The translations under genes were made by a program, and so were the position numbers. A stretch of DNA of 19,245 nucleotides from JBNRMR01 sp050309705 (GTDB taxonomy: Bacteria > Bacillota > Clostridia > Christensenellales > UBA1750): the NCBI GenBank assembly GCA_050309705.1, contig JBNRMR010000176.1:1-19245 (forward strand), written 5' to 3'. The notes under the pieces were generated by a model that did not search any database, was not told the origin of the DNA, and saw only the letters and a program-made list of their open reading frames with translations. Below, in pieces: positions 8,001 to 15,566 of this stretch. Every line of letters begins with the position of its first letter. The stretch's first letter is position 1.

Positions 8001-8633
8001 TTAACAAATATCGTCGAAAAGATCAAACATCAAGCCCAGCGGCAGGCCCACCACATTATAGTAGCAGCCCTCTATCCTTCTTACGAACCTTGCTCCGATG
8101 CCCTGGGCGGCATATGCTCCCGCCTTGTCCATCGGCTCGCCGGTTTGGATATATTCCCAGATTGCGCTGTCGCTCAGCGGCGCAATGTGAACGATTGTGG
8201 TTTCCACCTTTTCAGCGTGGGCACCCGTCCCGCAGTTGATGACGCCCACACCGGTTTTAACGCTGTGTCTTCTCCCCGCGATGCTCTTTAGCATCAAAAA
8301 AGCCTCTTCTTCGCCATTTGGTTTCCCGTAAACCACATCGCCCATGCAGACTATGGTGTCGGCTGATACGATGATGTCAAAGTCCCTTTTTTCGCCCTCG
8401 CTCAGCGAACAAAAGACATCCTGCGCCTTTCTTTTTGCCACATCCCGAAGGGCCGCATCAAGGCCATGGTTTTTTATCAGCTCTTCATCGAAAGTTTCAT
8501 CCACCCGGGGTATGCGGACGATAAATTCCGCCCTCACCTGTTCAAGGAGCATCTTCCTCCTGGGCGATGACGAGGCAAGCACCAGCTTTTTGCCTGCCTG
8601 GCAAGGTTCGCATAGTTCGCAGAGTTTCGGCAT
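8001..8633 (-). CDS. maf: Maf-family nucleotide pyrophosphatase with cysteine-rich N-terminal extension
   Basis: Maf proteins hydrolyse non-canonical or canonical nucleoside triphosphates (dTTP, UTP, modified pyrimidines) and are linked to cell-division arrest. The 210-aa protein has the family motifs LVLASSSPRR (18-27), SADTIV (about 90-95) and YGKPNGEEEA. The ATG at 8631-8633 with GAGG 8 nt upstream gives an N-terminal extension of about 16 residues before the usual start region. That extension contains Cys5, Cys8 and Cys11 (CELCEPC). A shorter form starting at an internal GTG is conceivable but has weaker ribosome-binding-site support. The gene lies 10 nt after the DUF4321 gene and directly before mreB, a common arrangement in Bacillota. 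Confidence 0.93.
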   Translation of the reverse strand: MPKLCELCEPCQAGKKLVLASSSPRRKMLLEQVRAEFIVRIPRVDETFDEELIKNHGLDAALRDVAKRKAQDVFCSLSEGEKRDFDIIVSADTIVCMGDVVYGKPNGEEEAFLMLKSIAGRRHSVKTGVGVINCGTGAHAEKVETTIVHIAPLSDSAIWEYIQTGEPMDKAGAYAAQGIGARFVRRIEGCYYNVVGLPLGLMFDLFDDIC

Positions 8634-8643
8634 ATCGGCAGCC

Positions 8644-8901
8644 TCAAAGGCTGTAGAAAACGACTATCGCCACGATTATGCCTATGAGGCTTCCAATGTT
8701 CAGCGAAAGTACAATTCCAAGGGTCAGCGATATGAAAACAAGATCCACGCTCCATGGACCGGAGGTGGAGCCGATGGAAAAATTCTTCGCCAGAGCCTCC
8801 GGCAAAATCGGCGCGAGCATAGACCAAAGCGCACTTCCGATGACCGCTCCGGCAATCAAAAGCAAAACCAGCACCGCCGGCGAACGTTTGCCTTTTCTCA
8901 T
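8644..8901 (-). CDS. Small DUF4321 membrane protein
   Basis: This 85-aa integral membrane protein has two hydrophobic segments, VLVLLLIAGAVIGSALWSML (about 10-29) and LTLGIVLSLNIGSLIGIIVAIVVFY (about 59-83), joined by a loop with GPWSVDL. The sequence fits DUF4321, a family often found next to maf and mreB in clostridia and without a known function. The ATG at 8899-8901 has GGAGG 4 nt upstream. A longer start at about 8946 has no ribosome binding site. It is the first gene of the elongation operon, so a link to wall growth or division is reasonable but inferred only from context. Confidence 0.85.
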   Translation of the reverse strand: MRKGKRSPAVLVLLLIAGAVIGSALWSMLAPILPEALAKNFSIGSTSGPWSVDLVFISLTLGIVLSLNIGSLIGIIVAIVVFYSL

Positions 8902-8968
8902 ACTGCCTCCGTTTTCTTCATTTTTCTCTGCGTTCTGCGCGCTCATGTTAAAAAGCGCATTTTGTTTT

Positions 8969-8997
8969 ATTATATCATAGTAATATGCCGCAAACAA
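8969..8997 (-). promoter_or_regulatory. Promoter of the DUF4321-maf-mreBCD-mrdA operon
   Basis: On the minus strand TTGTTT (8992-8997) lies exactly 17 nt from a perfect TATAAT (8969-8974). TG one base upstream of the -10 makes it an extended -10 promoter. The transcript would start near 8962, about 60 nt before the DUF4321 start codon. Confidence 0.8.
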
Positions 8998-9057
8998 GGA
9001 CAAGCCAGAGGAGAAAGGATGTTTAATTTTACTAAAACTGGCCAAAATTTGCAGGGA

Positions 9058-9086
9058 TTGAAAAAATGTCGCAAATAATATACAAT
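9058..9086 (+). promoter_or_regulatory. Promoter of the BaiN-like flavoprotein gene
   Basis: TTGAAA (9058-9063), a 17-nt spacer and TACAAT (9081-9086) precede the flavoprotein gene. The expected start of transcription near 9093 leaves a leader of only about 13 nt, with the purine-rich ribosome binding site at its very 5' end. The promoter is divergent from the elongation operon promoter, with about 60 bp between their -35 boxes. Confidence 0.6.
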
Positions 9087-9105
9087 TCAAAAAGGCGGTG
9101 GTGAA

Positions 9106-10413
9106 ATGAAAAGTATTGCAGCACAAAGCGCAAAGACTGAAATGATAAAAGCAGATATATTGATCATCGGGGCGGGGGCTTCCGGCCTTTCAGCAGCGAT
9201 TGAGGCCAAGCGCACCAGGCCTGATGCGAGTATTTTGCTGCTGGAAAAAGCAGCCCGGCCGGGAAGGAAAATCCTGGCCTCCGGCAACGGCAGATGCAAT
9301 ATATCAAATAGCAATCTGGGCGGCGGTTTTTATTATGGCGAAAATCCTGACTTTGTCCTTTCCGCTTTTGAAAAATTCGGCCTTGAAAGCACCGCAGATT
9401 TTTTTGAAGAAATGGGCGTACCCCTTCGCACGGATGGAAACGAGGGGCGGCTTTATCCCTATTCATTTTCTTCCGGAGCTGTAATCGACGCGCTGCGCCA
9501 CCAGGTGGAACACCTGAAGATGGACTTATTGACAAGCGCAAGCGCCATTAAAATTGCCCAAAATCTCTCTGGCTTCGGTGTTCTTTGCGAAATTGATAAC
9601 AGTGTTGCCAGGGTAAACTGCAATAAAGCCATAATCGCCTGCGGAGGTGCTGCCTCGCCTTCCCTTGGCGGCTCCCATGATGGCTATGCGCTGCTGACGG
9701 CGCTGGGGCACAGCATCACCGATATCCGGCCATCGATAGTCCAGCTTGAATGCGCAGGTGAATTCACAAAGGCAATGGACGGCATCCGCATTGATGCGCA
9801 TGTTTCCCTTGTTTCCAAAAGCAAAAGCAAGAATAAAAAAAGCCCCGTGGAATATTCCGGGGAAGTGCTTTTCACGAAATACGGCCTTTCAGGGCCAGCG
9901 GTAATGCAGCTTTCCGGCCACTGTGTCAGTGCAATTGCGGCGGGCGAAAGGCCGGCCCTGCGCATTAACGCGCTGCCGGAGATGAGCATTGACCGCCTTG
10001 TGGGCCACCTTTTCAACAGGCAGGCGGCGCGCCCATGGGTGAAGCTGGAGGACTTCCTCACAGGCCTTGTGCAAAAGCGGCTGGGAATGATGGCCATAAA
10101 AGCGGCGGACATTTCCCCATTGAGCAGAGAGGTTCAAAGCCTCGACCCGCAGGATATAAAGCGCATCGCAGCGCAGCTTTCGGCCTGGGAGTTTGAGATA
10201 ACCGGAGACTTGGGCCTAAAGTCAGCGCAGGTGACGGCAGGCGGCGTTAAAACCCAAGAGTTTGACTCAATGACAATGCAGAGCGATATTGTCCCCGGGC
10301 TTTACGCCTGCGGCGAAGTTCTGGACATCCACGGCGATTGCGGCGGCTACAACCTGCAGTGGGCATGGTCATCAGGCAGGCTTGCGGGCTTCAGCGCGGC
10401 GTTGAGCCTATAG
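9106..10413 (+). CDS. BaiN/HI0933-family FAD-dependent oxidoreductase
   Basis: This 435-aa flavoprotein has an N-terminal Rossmann dinucleotide motif IIGAGASGLSAA (20-31). It also has the family signature GNGRCNISN (60-68) and a C-terminal FAD-binding block GLYACGEVLDIHGDCGGYNLQWAWSSG (about 396-422, broken here by normal spacing of conserved Gly). The HI0933 (YhiN/BaiN) family contains predicted NAD(P)/FAD-dependent reductases. One member is implicated in bile-acid metabolism, but that role cannot be transferred here. The ATG at 9106 has AGGCGGTGGTG upstream. The N-terminus is about 12 residues longer than usual, and a second Met at residue 13 has no ribosome binding site. The gene ends 2 bp before a convergent gene and no terminator separates them. 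Confidence 0.88.
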   Translation: MKSIAAQSAKTEMIKADILIIGAGASGLSAAIEAKRTRPDASILLLEKAARPGRKILASGNGRCNISNSNLGGGFYYGENPDFVLSAFEKFGLESTADFFEEMGVPLRTDGNEGRLYPYSFSSGAVIDALRHQVEHLKMDLLTSASAIKIAQNLSGFGVLCEIDNSVARVNCNKAIIACGGAASPSLGGSHDGYALLTALGHSITDIRPSIVQLECAGEFTKAMDGIRIDAHVSLVSKSKSKNKKSPVEYSGEVLFTKYGLSGPAVMQLSGHCVSAIAAGERPALRINALPEMSIDRLVGHLFNRQAARPWVKLEDFLTGLVQKRLGMMAIKAADISPLSREVQSLDPQDIKRIAAQLSAWEFEITGDLGLKSAQVTAGGVKTQEFDSMTMQSDIVPGLYACGEVLDIHGDCGGYNLQWAWSSGRLAGFSAALSL

Positions 10414-10415
10414 CC

Positions 10416-11201
10416 TCACTGCATCTTTTCACGGCAGCGCATAATATATTCGATGCAAAACTCATCTTTGCCGCCAAGGGCATTAGCGGCGAAAACCGCG
10501 TCTGTCAAAGCGTCATCATTTACATCCATGATGGCGCTGTCAAGCCCCGCCATGACGGCCGCTGCAGCGAAAGTGCGGTTTATGAGGGGCCTTTCGGGAA
10601 GGCCGAAGGATATGTTTGAAAGCCCGGCGATGGTCATCACACCGGGGAATTTCTTTTTAACGGCGGTGATTGTTTCAAGGCAGTTAAGGCCGCTGTCGGT
10701 GTTTACTGCAAGACTTTCCACCACAATGTCGATATATATTTTTTCATCCGAAACGCCGTCTTCCTGCAATCTTTTTATCAACTTGAAGGCGGTTTCAATG
10801 CGGGCTGAAAGACTCTGGGTCAGCGCTACCTCTATGGGCATGGCCACCACTGCAAGCCCCTTTTGCACGATGGCAGGAACCAGCTCATCATAGCGGTCGG
10901 CGGGGGTGACGGAGTTTATTATCACATTGGAGCCGGCAAACTCCAAGGCGCCCAGTATCACCTTCGGGTTGGGCGAATCCAGCATTATGCCGCAATCGCT
11001 GTGCGCTTTTGCAAGACCGACCGCCCATTTCATGCAGTCAAGCTCGCCCCAAGAACATGCCGCGGTGTTTATATCCAGATAATCCGCCCCGGCAAGGGCC
11101 TGCCTTTTTATCAGCGCAACAACTGCTCTCTCGTCCTTTTCGTTAAAAATTTTCGCCGTGCTTTTAACTGAGCTGTTCAGCTTTTCACCTATTCTGATCA
11201 T
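10416..11201 (-). CDS. AcsE-like methyltetrahydrofolate methyltransferase (pterin-binding TIM barrel)
   Basis: This 261-aa protein has the size and pattern of the stand-alone pterin-binding methyltransferases. That group includes AcsE of the Wood-Ljungdahl pathway, corrinoid methyltransferase partners, and the folate module of MetH. Folate-contacting residues known for AcsE appear at matching places: Asp75 (LDS), Asn96 (INS), Asp158 (YID) and Asn196 (GLSNIS). The conserved RPLINRTF block is also present (about 204-211). Such enzymes pass the methyl group of CH3-tetrahydrofolate to a corrinoid protein, which is not encoded in this window. The ATG at 11199-11201 follows a G-rich ribosome binding site by about 6 nt and overlaps the preceding gene by 17 nt. 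A dihydropteroate synthase role is less likely, because the MetH/AcsE-type residues are kept. Confidence 0.85.
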   Translation of the reverse strand: MIRIGEKLNSSVKSTAKIFNEKDERAVVALIKRQALAGADYLDINTAACSWGELDCMKWAVGLAKAHSDCGIMLDSPNPKVILGALEFAGSNVIINSVTPADRYDELVPAIVQKGLAVVAMPIEVALTQSLSARIETAFKLIKRLQEDGVSDEKIYIDIVVESLAVNTDSGLNCLETITAVKKKFPGVMTIAGLSNISFGLPERPLINRTFAAAAVMAGLDSAIMDVNDDALTDAVFAANALGGKDEFCIEYIMRCREKMQ

Positions 11202-13017
11202 CAAATTCCCCCCTGCTCATATTTTTCCCCGAAACATATTCCACTATCTCGCCCGTCAGCCGCAGGCTTTTCAGCGGCATCACAACGTAAAAGCCGTCAG
11301 CCGCGTCATACACATCGTCGATTATTTTTTTTGTAAAATCCCGGGATATTATTCTTCTCTCCCTGCCGGTTTCAGCTTTGGCCAGAAGATCCACCAGGGC
11401 TTGAGGTATGTCGATTCCGTTCACCTCGTTATTCAAAAAAACAGCGTTTTTATGGCTTGAAACGGGCATCACTCCTGCAATGAGCTTTCCCTTCAAGGAC
11501 TTCTTTGCCTGGTGAAAATTTTCGCAAGCTCTTTGGGAAAATATGGCCTGGGTAAAGAAGTATTCAGCGCCTGCCTTTTCCTTTCGCCGGGCCCTTTCAA
11601 GCTCGGAAGGGAAGTTTGCGGCGTTCACATTCAGCGCTGCGGCTATCATGAACTCCCTGCCGACAAACACTTCTTTATTCATGCTGCTCAGATAGGATAT
11701 GAGCGAGAGTGAGTTAAGCGAGAAAACGCTCTTTTCCTTCGCCCTTTCCTCTGGAGCAATGGGATCCCCCGTTATGGCCAGCGCCTTGTTTATCCCTTCA
11801 AGCGAAGCCCCAATAAGCCCTGCCTTTATTGCGATGCGGTTTCTGTCCCGGCAGGCGATGTGGGGCATGGCATCAATCCCCGCCAGGCGTTTTATCCTGG
11901 CCGCCATCAGTATTGAATCCGCTCTGGCCCTTGAAAGGGGCGAATCCGCCACGGTGATCATGTCCGCTCCGCGAAGCTTCATGGCTTTGGCGGCATCAAT
12001 TACGAACGAGTCGTCGCAGTCTGCAGGGGAATCGATCTCCACGGCGATCATCTTCCCGCCATATGCCTTTTCCGCTGCGAAAGAGAGTCTTTCCCTCTGC
12101 ACGGGCTTCAGCTTTACCGCCCGGGTTTCCGCACTCCTGCGCCCGTCATTCTCTATCGCCGAGCGAACAAGCGCCATGTGCTCCGGCGTTGTGCCACAGC
12201 AGCCCCCAACGATTTCAACCCCAAGGTTGTGGATTTCTGCAAGCCTTTCCGCAAAATAATCTGCGTTGCTGCGAAAGAACATTCGGCCATCGCGGCTTAC
12301 CGGGTAGCTGGCGTTGGGCATGGCCAACAATGGGACGCCGCTGAAGTCCTCACTTTTAGCGCCTTCAAAAAGAGGCAGCATATGGCCCGGCCCGCAAAGG
12401 CAGTTAAGCCCAACCGCGTCCGCGCCAAATCCTGCGGCTTCCCTCATAAGATCGATATAAAAGCGGCCTTCGCTGGTGTAACCGTCCTGCATGGCGGCGA
12501 AGGAGACGACTATATATGCGCCCTCCACCCTTTCGCGAATAAGCGTCATGGCTTCGCCTATTCTGCTTTTTCTGTCAAACCCTGCGCAGGTTTCAAACAG
12601 AAAGTTCTTCGCGCCCTTTTCAATGAATGACTGCACGACCGGAAGATAATGATTTTTTTCGTCGGACTCTGTTGATGAAATATAGCCGATGTCTGCAAAA
12701 ACGACAGCGTCCGTGCCCCGGCATGCGTTGTCGGCCATTTTATATCCCTGGCCGATAATTTCCTCAAGGAGGCTTTCATCCTTTATTACAGCGCCATTTG
12801 CCCGGTATGTGTTTGTCTTTATTGCCTGGGCTCCCGCTGCGATATAGCGGCGGTGGATGTCCAAAACCACTTCGGGTCTCTCAACATTTGCATGTTCACA
12901 TGGCCCCTCATCGCCGGTGGTCTGAGCGTAGTATGTTCCAAAAGCGCCGTCAAAAAAGCGGATCTGCGGGCCTTCCTTGCCCTTATTATCAAGTTTTTCC
13001 ATATGATTTTTAAACAT
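11185..13017 (-). CDS. Homocysteine S-methyltransferase / methylenetetrahydrofolate reductase fusion (YitJ-like)
   Basis: This bifunctional 610-aa protein has an N-terminal homocysteine-binding barrel (about 18-290) with zinc ligands Cys206 (GLNC), Cys273 and Cys274 (GGCCGTTPEHM). The C-terminal half (about 320-600) is a methylenetetrahydrofolate reductase. It keeps the residues used by MetF: Glu327 in AVEIDSP, Asp418 in ITGDP and Gln490 in FTQAIF. It would reduce methylene-THF to methyl-THF with FAD and would present zinc-bound homocysteine for methylation. The cobalamin and folate modules of MetH are absent; the folate module is the next gene. The ATG at 13015-13017 overlaps the purB stop by 8 bp, with AAGG 9 nt upstream inside purB. 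Confidence 0.9.
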   Translation of the reverse strand: MFKNHMEKLDNKGKEGPQIRFFDGAFGTYYAQTTGDEGPCEHANVERPEVVLDIHRRYIAAGAQAIKTNTYRANGAVIKDESLLEEIIGQGYKMADNACRGTDAVVFADIGYISSTESDEKNHYLPVVQSFIEKGAKNFLFETCAGFDRKSRIGEAMTLIRERVEGAYIVVSFAAMQDGYTSEGRFYIDLMREAAGFGADAVGLNCLCGPGHMLPLFEGAKSEDFSGVPLLAMPNASYPVSRDGRMFFRSNADYFAERLAEIHNLGVEIVGGCCGTTPEHMALVRSAIENDGRRSAETRAVKLKPVQRERLSFAAEKAYGGKMIAVEIDSPADCDDSFVIDAAKAMKLRGADMITVADSPLSRARADSILMAARIKRLAGIDAMPHIACRDRNRIAIKAGLIGASLEGINKALAITGDPIAPEERAKEKSVFSLNSLSLISYLSSMNKEVFVGREFMIAAALNVNAANFPSELERARRKEKAGAEYFFTQAIFSQRACENFHQAKKSLKGKLIAGVMPVSSHKNAVFLNNEVNGIDIPQALVDLLAKAETGRERRIISRDFTKKIIDDVYDAADGFYVVMPLKSLRLTGEIVEYVSGKNMSRGEFDDQNR

Positions 13018-14440
13018 TGAGTTCAGCCTTTTCTCCCAGCAGCTCCTTGTGCTTTTCCAACACAGGGTTTACATGAGCGCTTAAAAACTCATCCACTTGC
13101 CGGCCGCTCATGCCGGTGTAAAGCGACGGCTCCAGAAGATCTTTTGCGGCTGCCTTCGTCAACCCAAAAGCAGGGTCACCACAGATGCGATCCATCAGAT
13201 CGTTTTCCAGGCCCTCCTCCTTCACGCGTCTGCCCGCCTGCATGGCGTGTTCACGGATTTTCTCATGCAGAACCTGTCTGTCTCCCCCGCGTTTCACGGC
13301 GTCCATCATTATGTTTTCGCTGGCCATAAAGGGCAACTCTGCCATCACCCTTTTACGAATAACGTTCGGATATACCACCAAGCCGGAGCAGACATTATTC
13401 ATGATGTCCAGTATGGAATCAACCGCAAGGAATGCCTCAGCAACAGCTATGCGCTTATTGGCGCTGTCGTCCAGGGTTCTTTCAAACCACTGTGTGGCTG
13501 CGGTGAAAGCCGGATTCAGACAGTTGATTATCACATATCTTGAAAGTGAAGTGATGCGTTCGCTCCTCATGGGGTTGCGTTTGTATGGCATGGCCGATGA
13601 GCCCACCTGGCTTTCCTCGAAGGGCTCCTCCATCTCCTTGAAGTTCTGCAAAATGCGCATATCGTTTGAAAACTTGCTTGCACTCTGGGCAATGCCCGAC
13701 AACGTTGAGAGAATCTGCGCGTCCACCTTGCGGGAATATGTCTGGCCAGAAACGGGCACAACCCCATCGAAGCCCATTTCCCTGGCGATAATCCCGTCCA
13801 ATCTCTCCACTTTGTTTAAATCGCCGCCAAAAAGCTCCACAAAGCTGGCCTGAGTGCCTGTTGTTCCCTTGCAGCCCAGAAGTTTCAGTGAGTTTATGCG
13901 CAGTTCAACCTCCTCCAGATCCATCAGAAGCTCGTTTATCCAAAGGCTGGCGCGCTTGCCCACAGTGGTTAGCTGCGCGGGCTGAAGATGGGTGTAGGCA
14001 AGGGCGGGAAGGTCCTTGTGCTCAGCCGCAAAGCTGCTCAGAAGGGCGATTACATTTACAAGTTTTCTGTGAACCAGCAGCAGAGCATCCTTGGCAATAA
14101 TGATGTCTGTGTTGTCGCCCACATAGCAGCTTGTTGCTCCTAGGTGTATGATGGGCCTTGCATCCGGGCATTTTAGGCCAAATTCATATATGTGCGCCAT
14201 CACATCATGGCGCACTTCACGCTCCTTTTTGCGAACAATCTCATAGTCGATGCTGTTAACATTCGCTTCCATTTGACTGATCTGATCATCGGTGATGTCG
14301 AGGCCCAGCTCCTTTTCAGCCTTCGCTAGGGCCACCCACAGCCTCCTCCATGTGGAGAACTTCTTGTCCGCGGAAAAGATGTTTTGCATCTCATAGCTGG
14401 CGTAGCGTTCGCACAGCGGGTTCACATAACGGTCGCTCAT
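13010..14440 (-). CDS. purB: Adenylosuccinate lyase
   Basis: PurB carries out two steps of purine synthesis, releasing fumarate from SAICAR and from adenylosuccinate. The 476-aa protein belongs to the fumarase/aspartase superfamily. It carries the signature GSSAMPYKRNP in the mobile catalytic loop (Ser281/Ser282 region) and THLQPAQ with the catalytic His at about 151. It also has GATSCYVGDNTD near 101-112. The length and N-terminus resemble the longer clostridial/animal-like type. The ATG at 14438-14440 has GAGAGG 8 nt upstream. It is the first gene of an operon with two folate/methionine genes and has its own promoter 30 nt upstream. Confidence 0.97.
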   Translation of the reverse strand: MSDRYVNPLCERYASYEMQNIFSADKKFSTWRRLWVALAKAEKELGLDITDDQISQMEANVNSIDYEIVRKKEREVRHDVMAHIYEFGLKCPDARPIIHLGATSCYVGDNTDIIIAKDALLLVHRKLVNVIALLSSFAAEHKDLPALAYTHLQPAQLTTVGKRASLWINELLMDLEEVELRINSLKLLGCKGTTGTQASFVELFGGDLNKVERLDGIIAREMGFDGVVPVSGQTYSRKVDAQILSTLSGIAQSASKFSNDMRILQNFKEMEEPFEESQVGSSAMPYKRNPMRSERITSLSRYVIINCLNPAFTAATQWFERTLDDSANKRIAVAEAFLAVDSILDIMNNVCSGLVVYPNVIRKRVMAELPFMASENIMMDAVKRGGDRQVLHEKIREHAMQAGRRVKEEGLENDLMDRICGDPAFGLTKAAAKDLLEPSLYTGMSGRQVDEFLSAHVNPVLEKHKELLGEKAELNV

Positions 14441-14469
14441 ACACAAAACCTCTCAAGCATAGTTACTTA

Positions 14470-14497
14470 ATTATATCACAAAAGTGTTCGCTCACAA
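14470..14497 (-). promoter_or_regulatory. Promoter of the purB operon
   Basis: On the minus strand TTGTGA (14492-14497) lies 16 nt upstream of a perfect TATAAT (14470-14475), with TG at the extended -10 position. Transcription would start near 14463, leaving a leader of about 23 nt. That is too short for a riboswitch or T-box, so control by either is not supported. Confidence 0.75.
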
Positions 14498-14734
14498 GTC
14501 CAAAGGCGCAAAAAGCTGGGCTGCGTTCGGCTTTTCCCGTTCTATAAAGCGGAAAGCATCGTCCTATTAAGTATTTCTGTAGCTTTCACCCCACGATTGC
14601 GGGCTTACTTGACCGCTTTTCTTCATGAAAAACCAAACTTTTTGCAACACTAGAAGCCCCCGTCATGAACGGTGGGCAAATAAAAGAGCTTTCTGGCTTT
14701 TCAGGCGAAAGATCAAAGCCACATTCCCGCAGGC
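14498..14734. other. Intergenic stretch between the purB operon and the lipoprotein cluster
   Basis: About 240 bp without a supported gene separate two minus-strand units. A hairpin at 14656-14677 (GCCC, bulged A, CCGT paired with ACGGGGGC around TCATG on the minus strand) could end the cluster transcript. The T-rich tail after it is weak, however (TTCTAG and then a further T-rich patch). Nothing else is recognisable. A 37-codon plus-strand frame here has no ribosome binding site. Confidence 0.45.
14656..14677 (-). terminator. Weak terminator candidate after the lipoprotein cluster
   Basis: The stem has 8 bp with a single bulged A and a 5-nt loop, directly followed by TTCTAGTG rather than a run of T. 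It lies 58 nt after the stop of the zinc-ribbon remnant. This is the best termination signal available at the end of the cluster, but it may be chance. Confidence 0.3.
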
Positions 14735-14990
14735 TTAAACGGGCAAAGACTCAGGCTCTGCCGCATGTGTTTTCTCAACCGGAAGTCCCCATTCACCATG
14801 AAGCAATTCGCCTATGGTGATATCCGGATTGGCCATAGACAGGCCGAATTGCAGTGCGTCGTAAATGCCAAGAAGATCTTCGTAAAAAATTGAAATTGCC
14901 GCAATAGGGCCAAACGAAGCCCTCCCGCTTTTGCTCGACATAGGCGGGCGCACCGCATTGGCTGCATTTTGCAGCTGTTACATTGCTCAT
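14735..14990 (-). pseudogene. Frameshifted small zinc-ribbon protein gene
   Basis: Reading starts with ATG at 14988-14990 as MSNVTAAKCSQCGAPAYVEQ and reaches WPYCGN, then leaves frame. Removing one base from a run of six A on the plus strand (14884-14889) restores one 84-aa product, ending in PESLPV at the stop codon 14735-14737. The first zinc knuckle CSQC (Cys9, Cys12) is intact. The second, normally CPYC, reads WPYC, so one predicted zinc ligand is lost as well. The gene starts 40 nt after the DUF6935 gene in the same direction. It may be a decaying gene, a phase-variable gene, or a sequencing error in the homopolymer. The C-terminal half is not recognised. Confidence 0.75.
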
Positions 14991-15030
14991 CTAATTGCGT
15001 TCCTCATCCTTTTTTAAAAGAAACGGCGCG

Positions 15031-15525
15031 TTATCCCCAAGGGTCGGCTTCCTTGGGCTGGCGTATGTCGGAAAGCAGGTAATTTTCCCACAAAAACCAT
15101 TGGCCGCCTGTTCCCTTTTGGCGCAGCTTGATCTCGCGCGGGTTATCCGCTCCGCTCGAGCGTATCATCAGCTTTGCGTAGCCCGCTTCCTGAAAGCTGT
15201 AGGGCCCGTCAAAAACGGTGATTTGAAACGGCTCCGCAGGCGTATAGTTGTTTTCCGGGGTAGCGCCTTCAAAAAACGAGAAGGGCTTATACGCCTTGCC
15301 CAAAAGCCTGTCTTTCAAAAACTGTTGTTCGTAGGTGGAAAGCGGCTGCGGCCCCTTGAGGTAGTTGAGCAGGGCGATGGCTGCCTGCGGGTCTTCCCCG
15401 TAGCGGCAAAGCGCGGCCACCGTGAGCGCGGCTGCTTGGTAGGGCGTTTTGAGCGCCGCTTCCGGCAGGGCTTCAAGCTCCGTTAGGCTTTGGGGCAGTT
15501 TGTCGAATGTGAAGGTGGTTTTCAT
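15031..15525 (-). CDS. DUF6935-type protein
   Basis: This 164-aa protein appears soluble, without a signal peptide or membrane segment. The order of blocks is FTFDKLPQSLTELEALPEA, QAAALTVAALCRYGEDPQAA, LNYLKGPQPLSTYEQQFLKDR, PFSFFEGATPENNYTP, then a β-rich end with AKLMIRSSGADNPR, QWFLWENYLLSDIR and ADPWG. I recall this as the DUF6935 family of Bacillota, which has no known function and is often seen near zinc-ribbon and AIM24 genes; that assignment is from memory. The ATG at 15523-15525 has a consensus GGAGG 8 nt upstream. The gene lies 41 nt after a lipoprotein gene. Confidence 0.8.
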   Translation of the reverse strand: MKTTFTFDKLPQSLTELEALPEAALKTPYQAAALTVAALCRYGEDPQAAIALLNYLKGPQPLSTYEQQFLKDRLLGKAYKPFSFFEGATPENNYTPAEPFQITVFDGPYSFQEAGYAKLMIRSSGADNPREIKLRQKGTGGQWFLWENYLLSDIRQPKEADPWG

Positions 15526-15566
15526 AGCGTCATCCTCCTCTACGGCTTGTGTGCCGACCTGCTCGG

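Noticed and set aside
8344..9078. Plus-strand frame of 244 codons over maf and DUF4321
   Set aside because: Antisense to maf, DUF4321 and their promoter, without a ribosome binding site or recognisable domain.
14441..14469. Possible riboswitch or T-box ahead of the purB-methionine operon
   Set aside because: The leader between the promoter and purB is only about 23 nt, too short for either element.
14625..14738. 37-codon plus-strand frame (MKNQTFCNT...) in the gap between clusters
   Set aside because: No ribosome binding site or promoter, and no similarity to anything recognised; too short to support.
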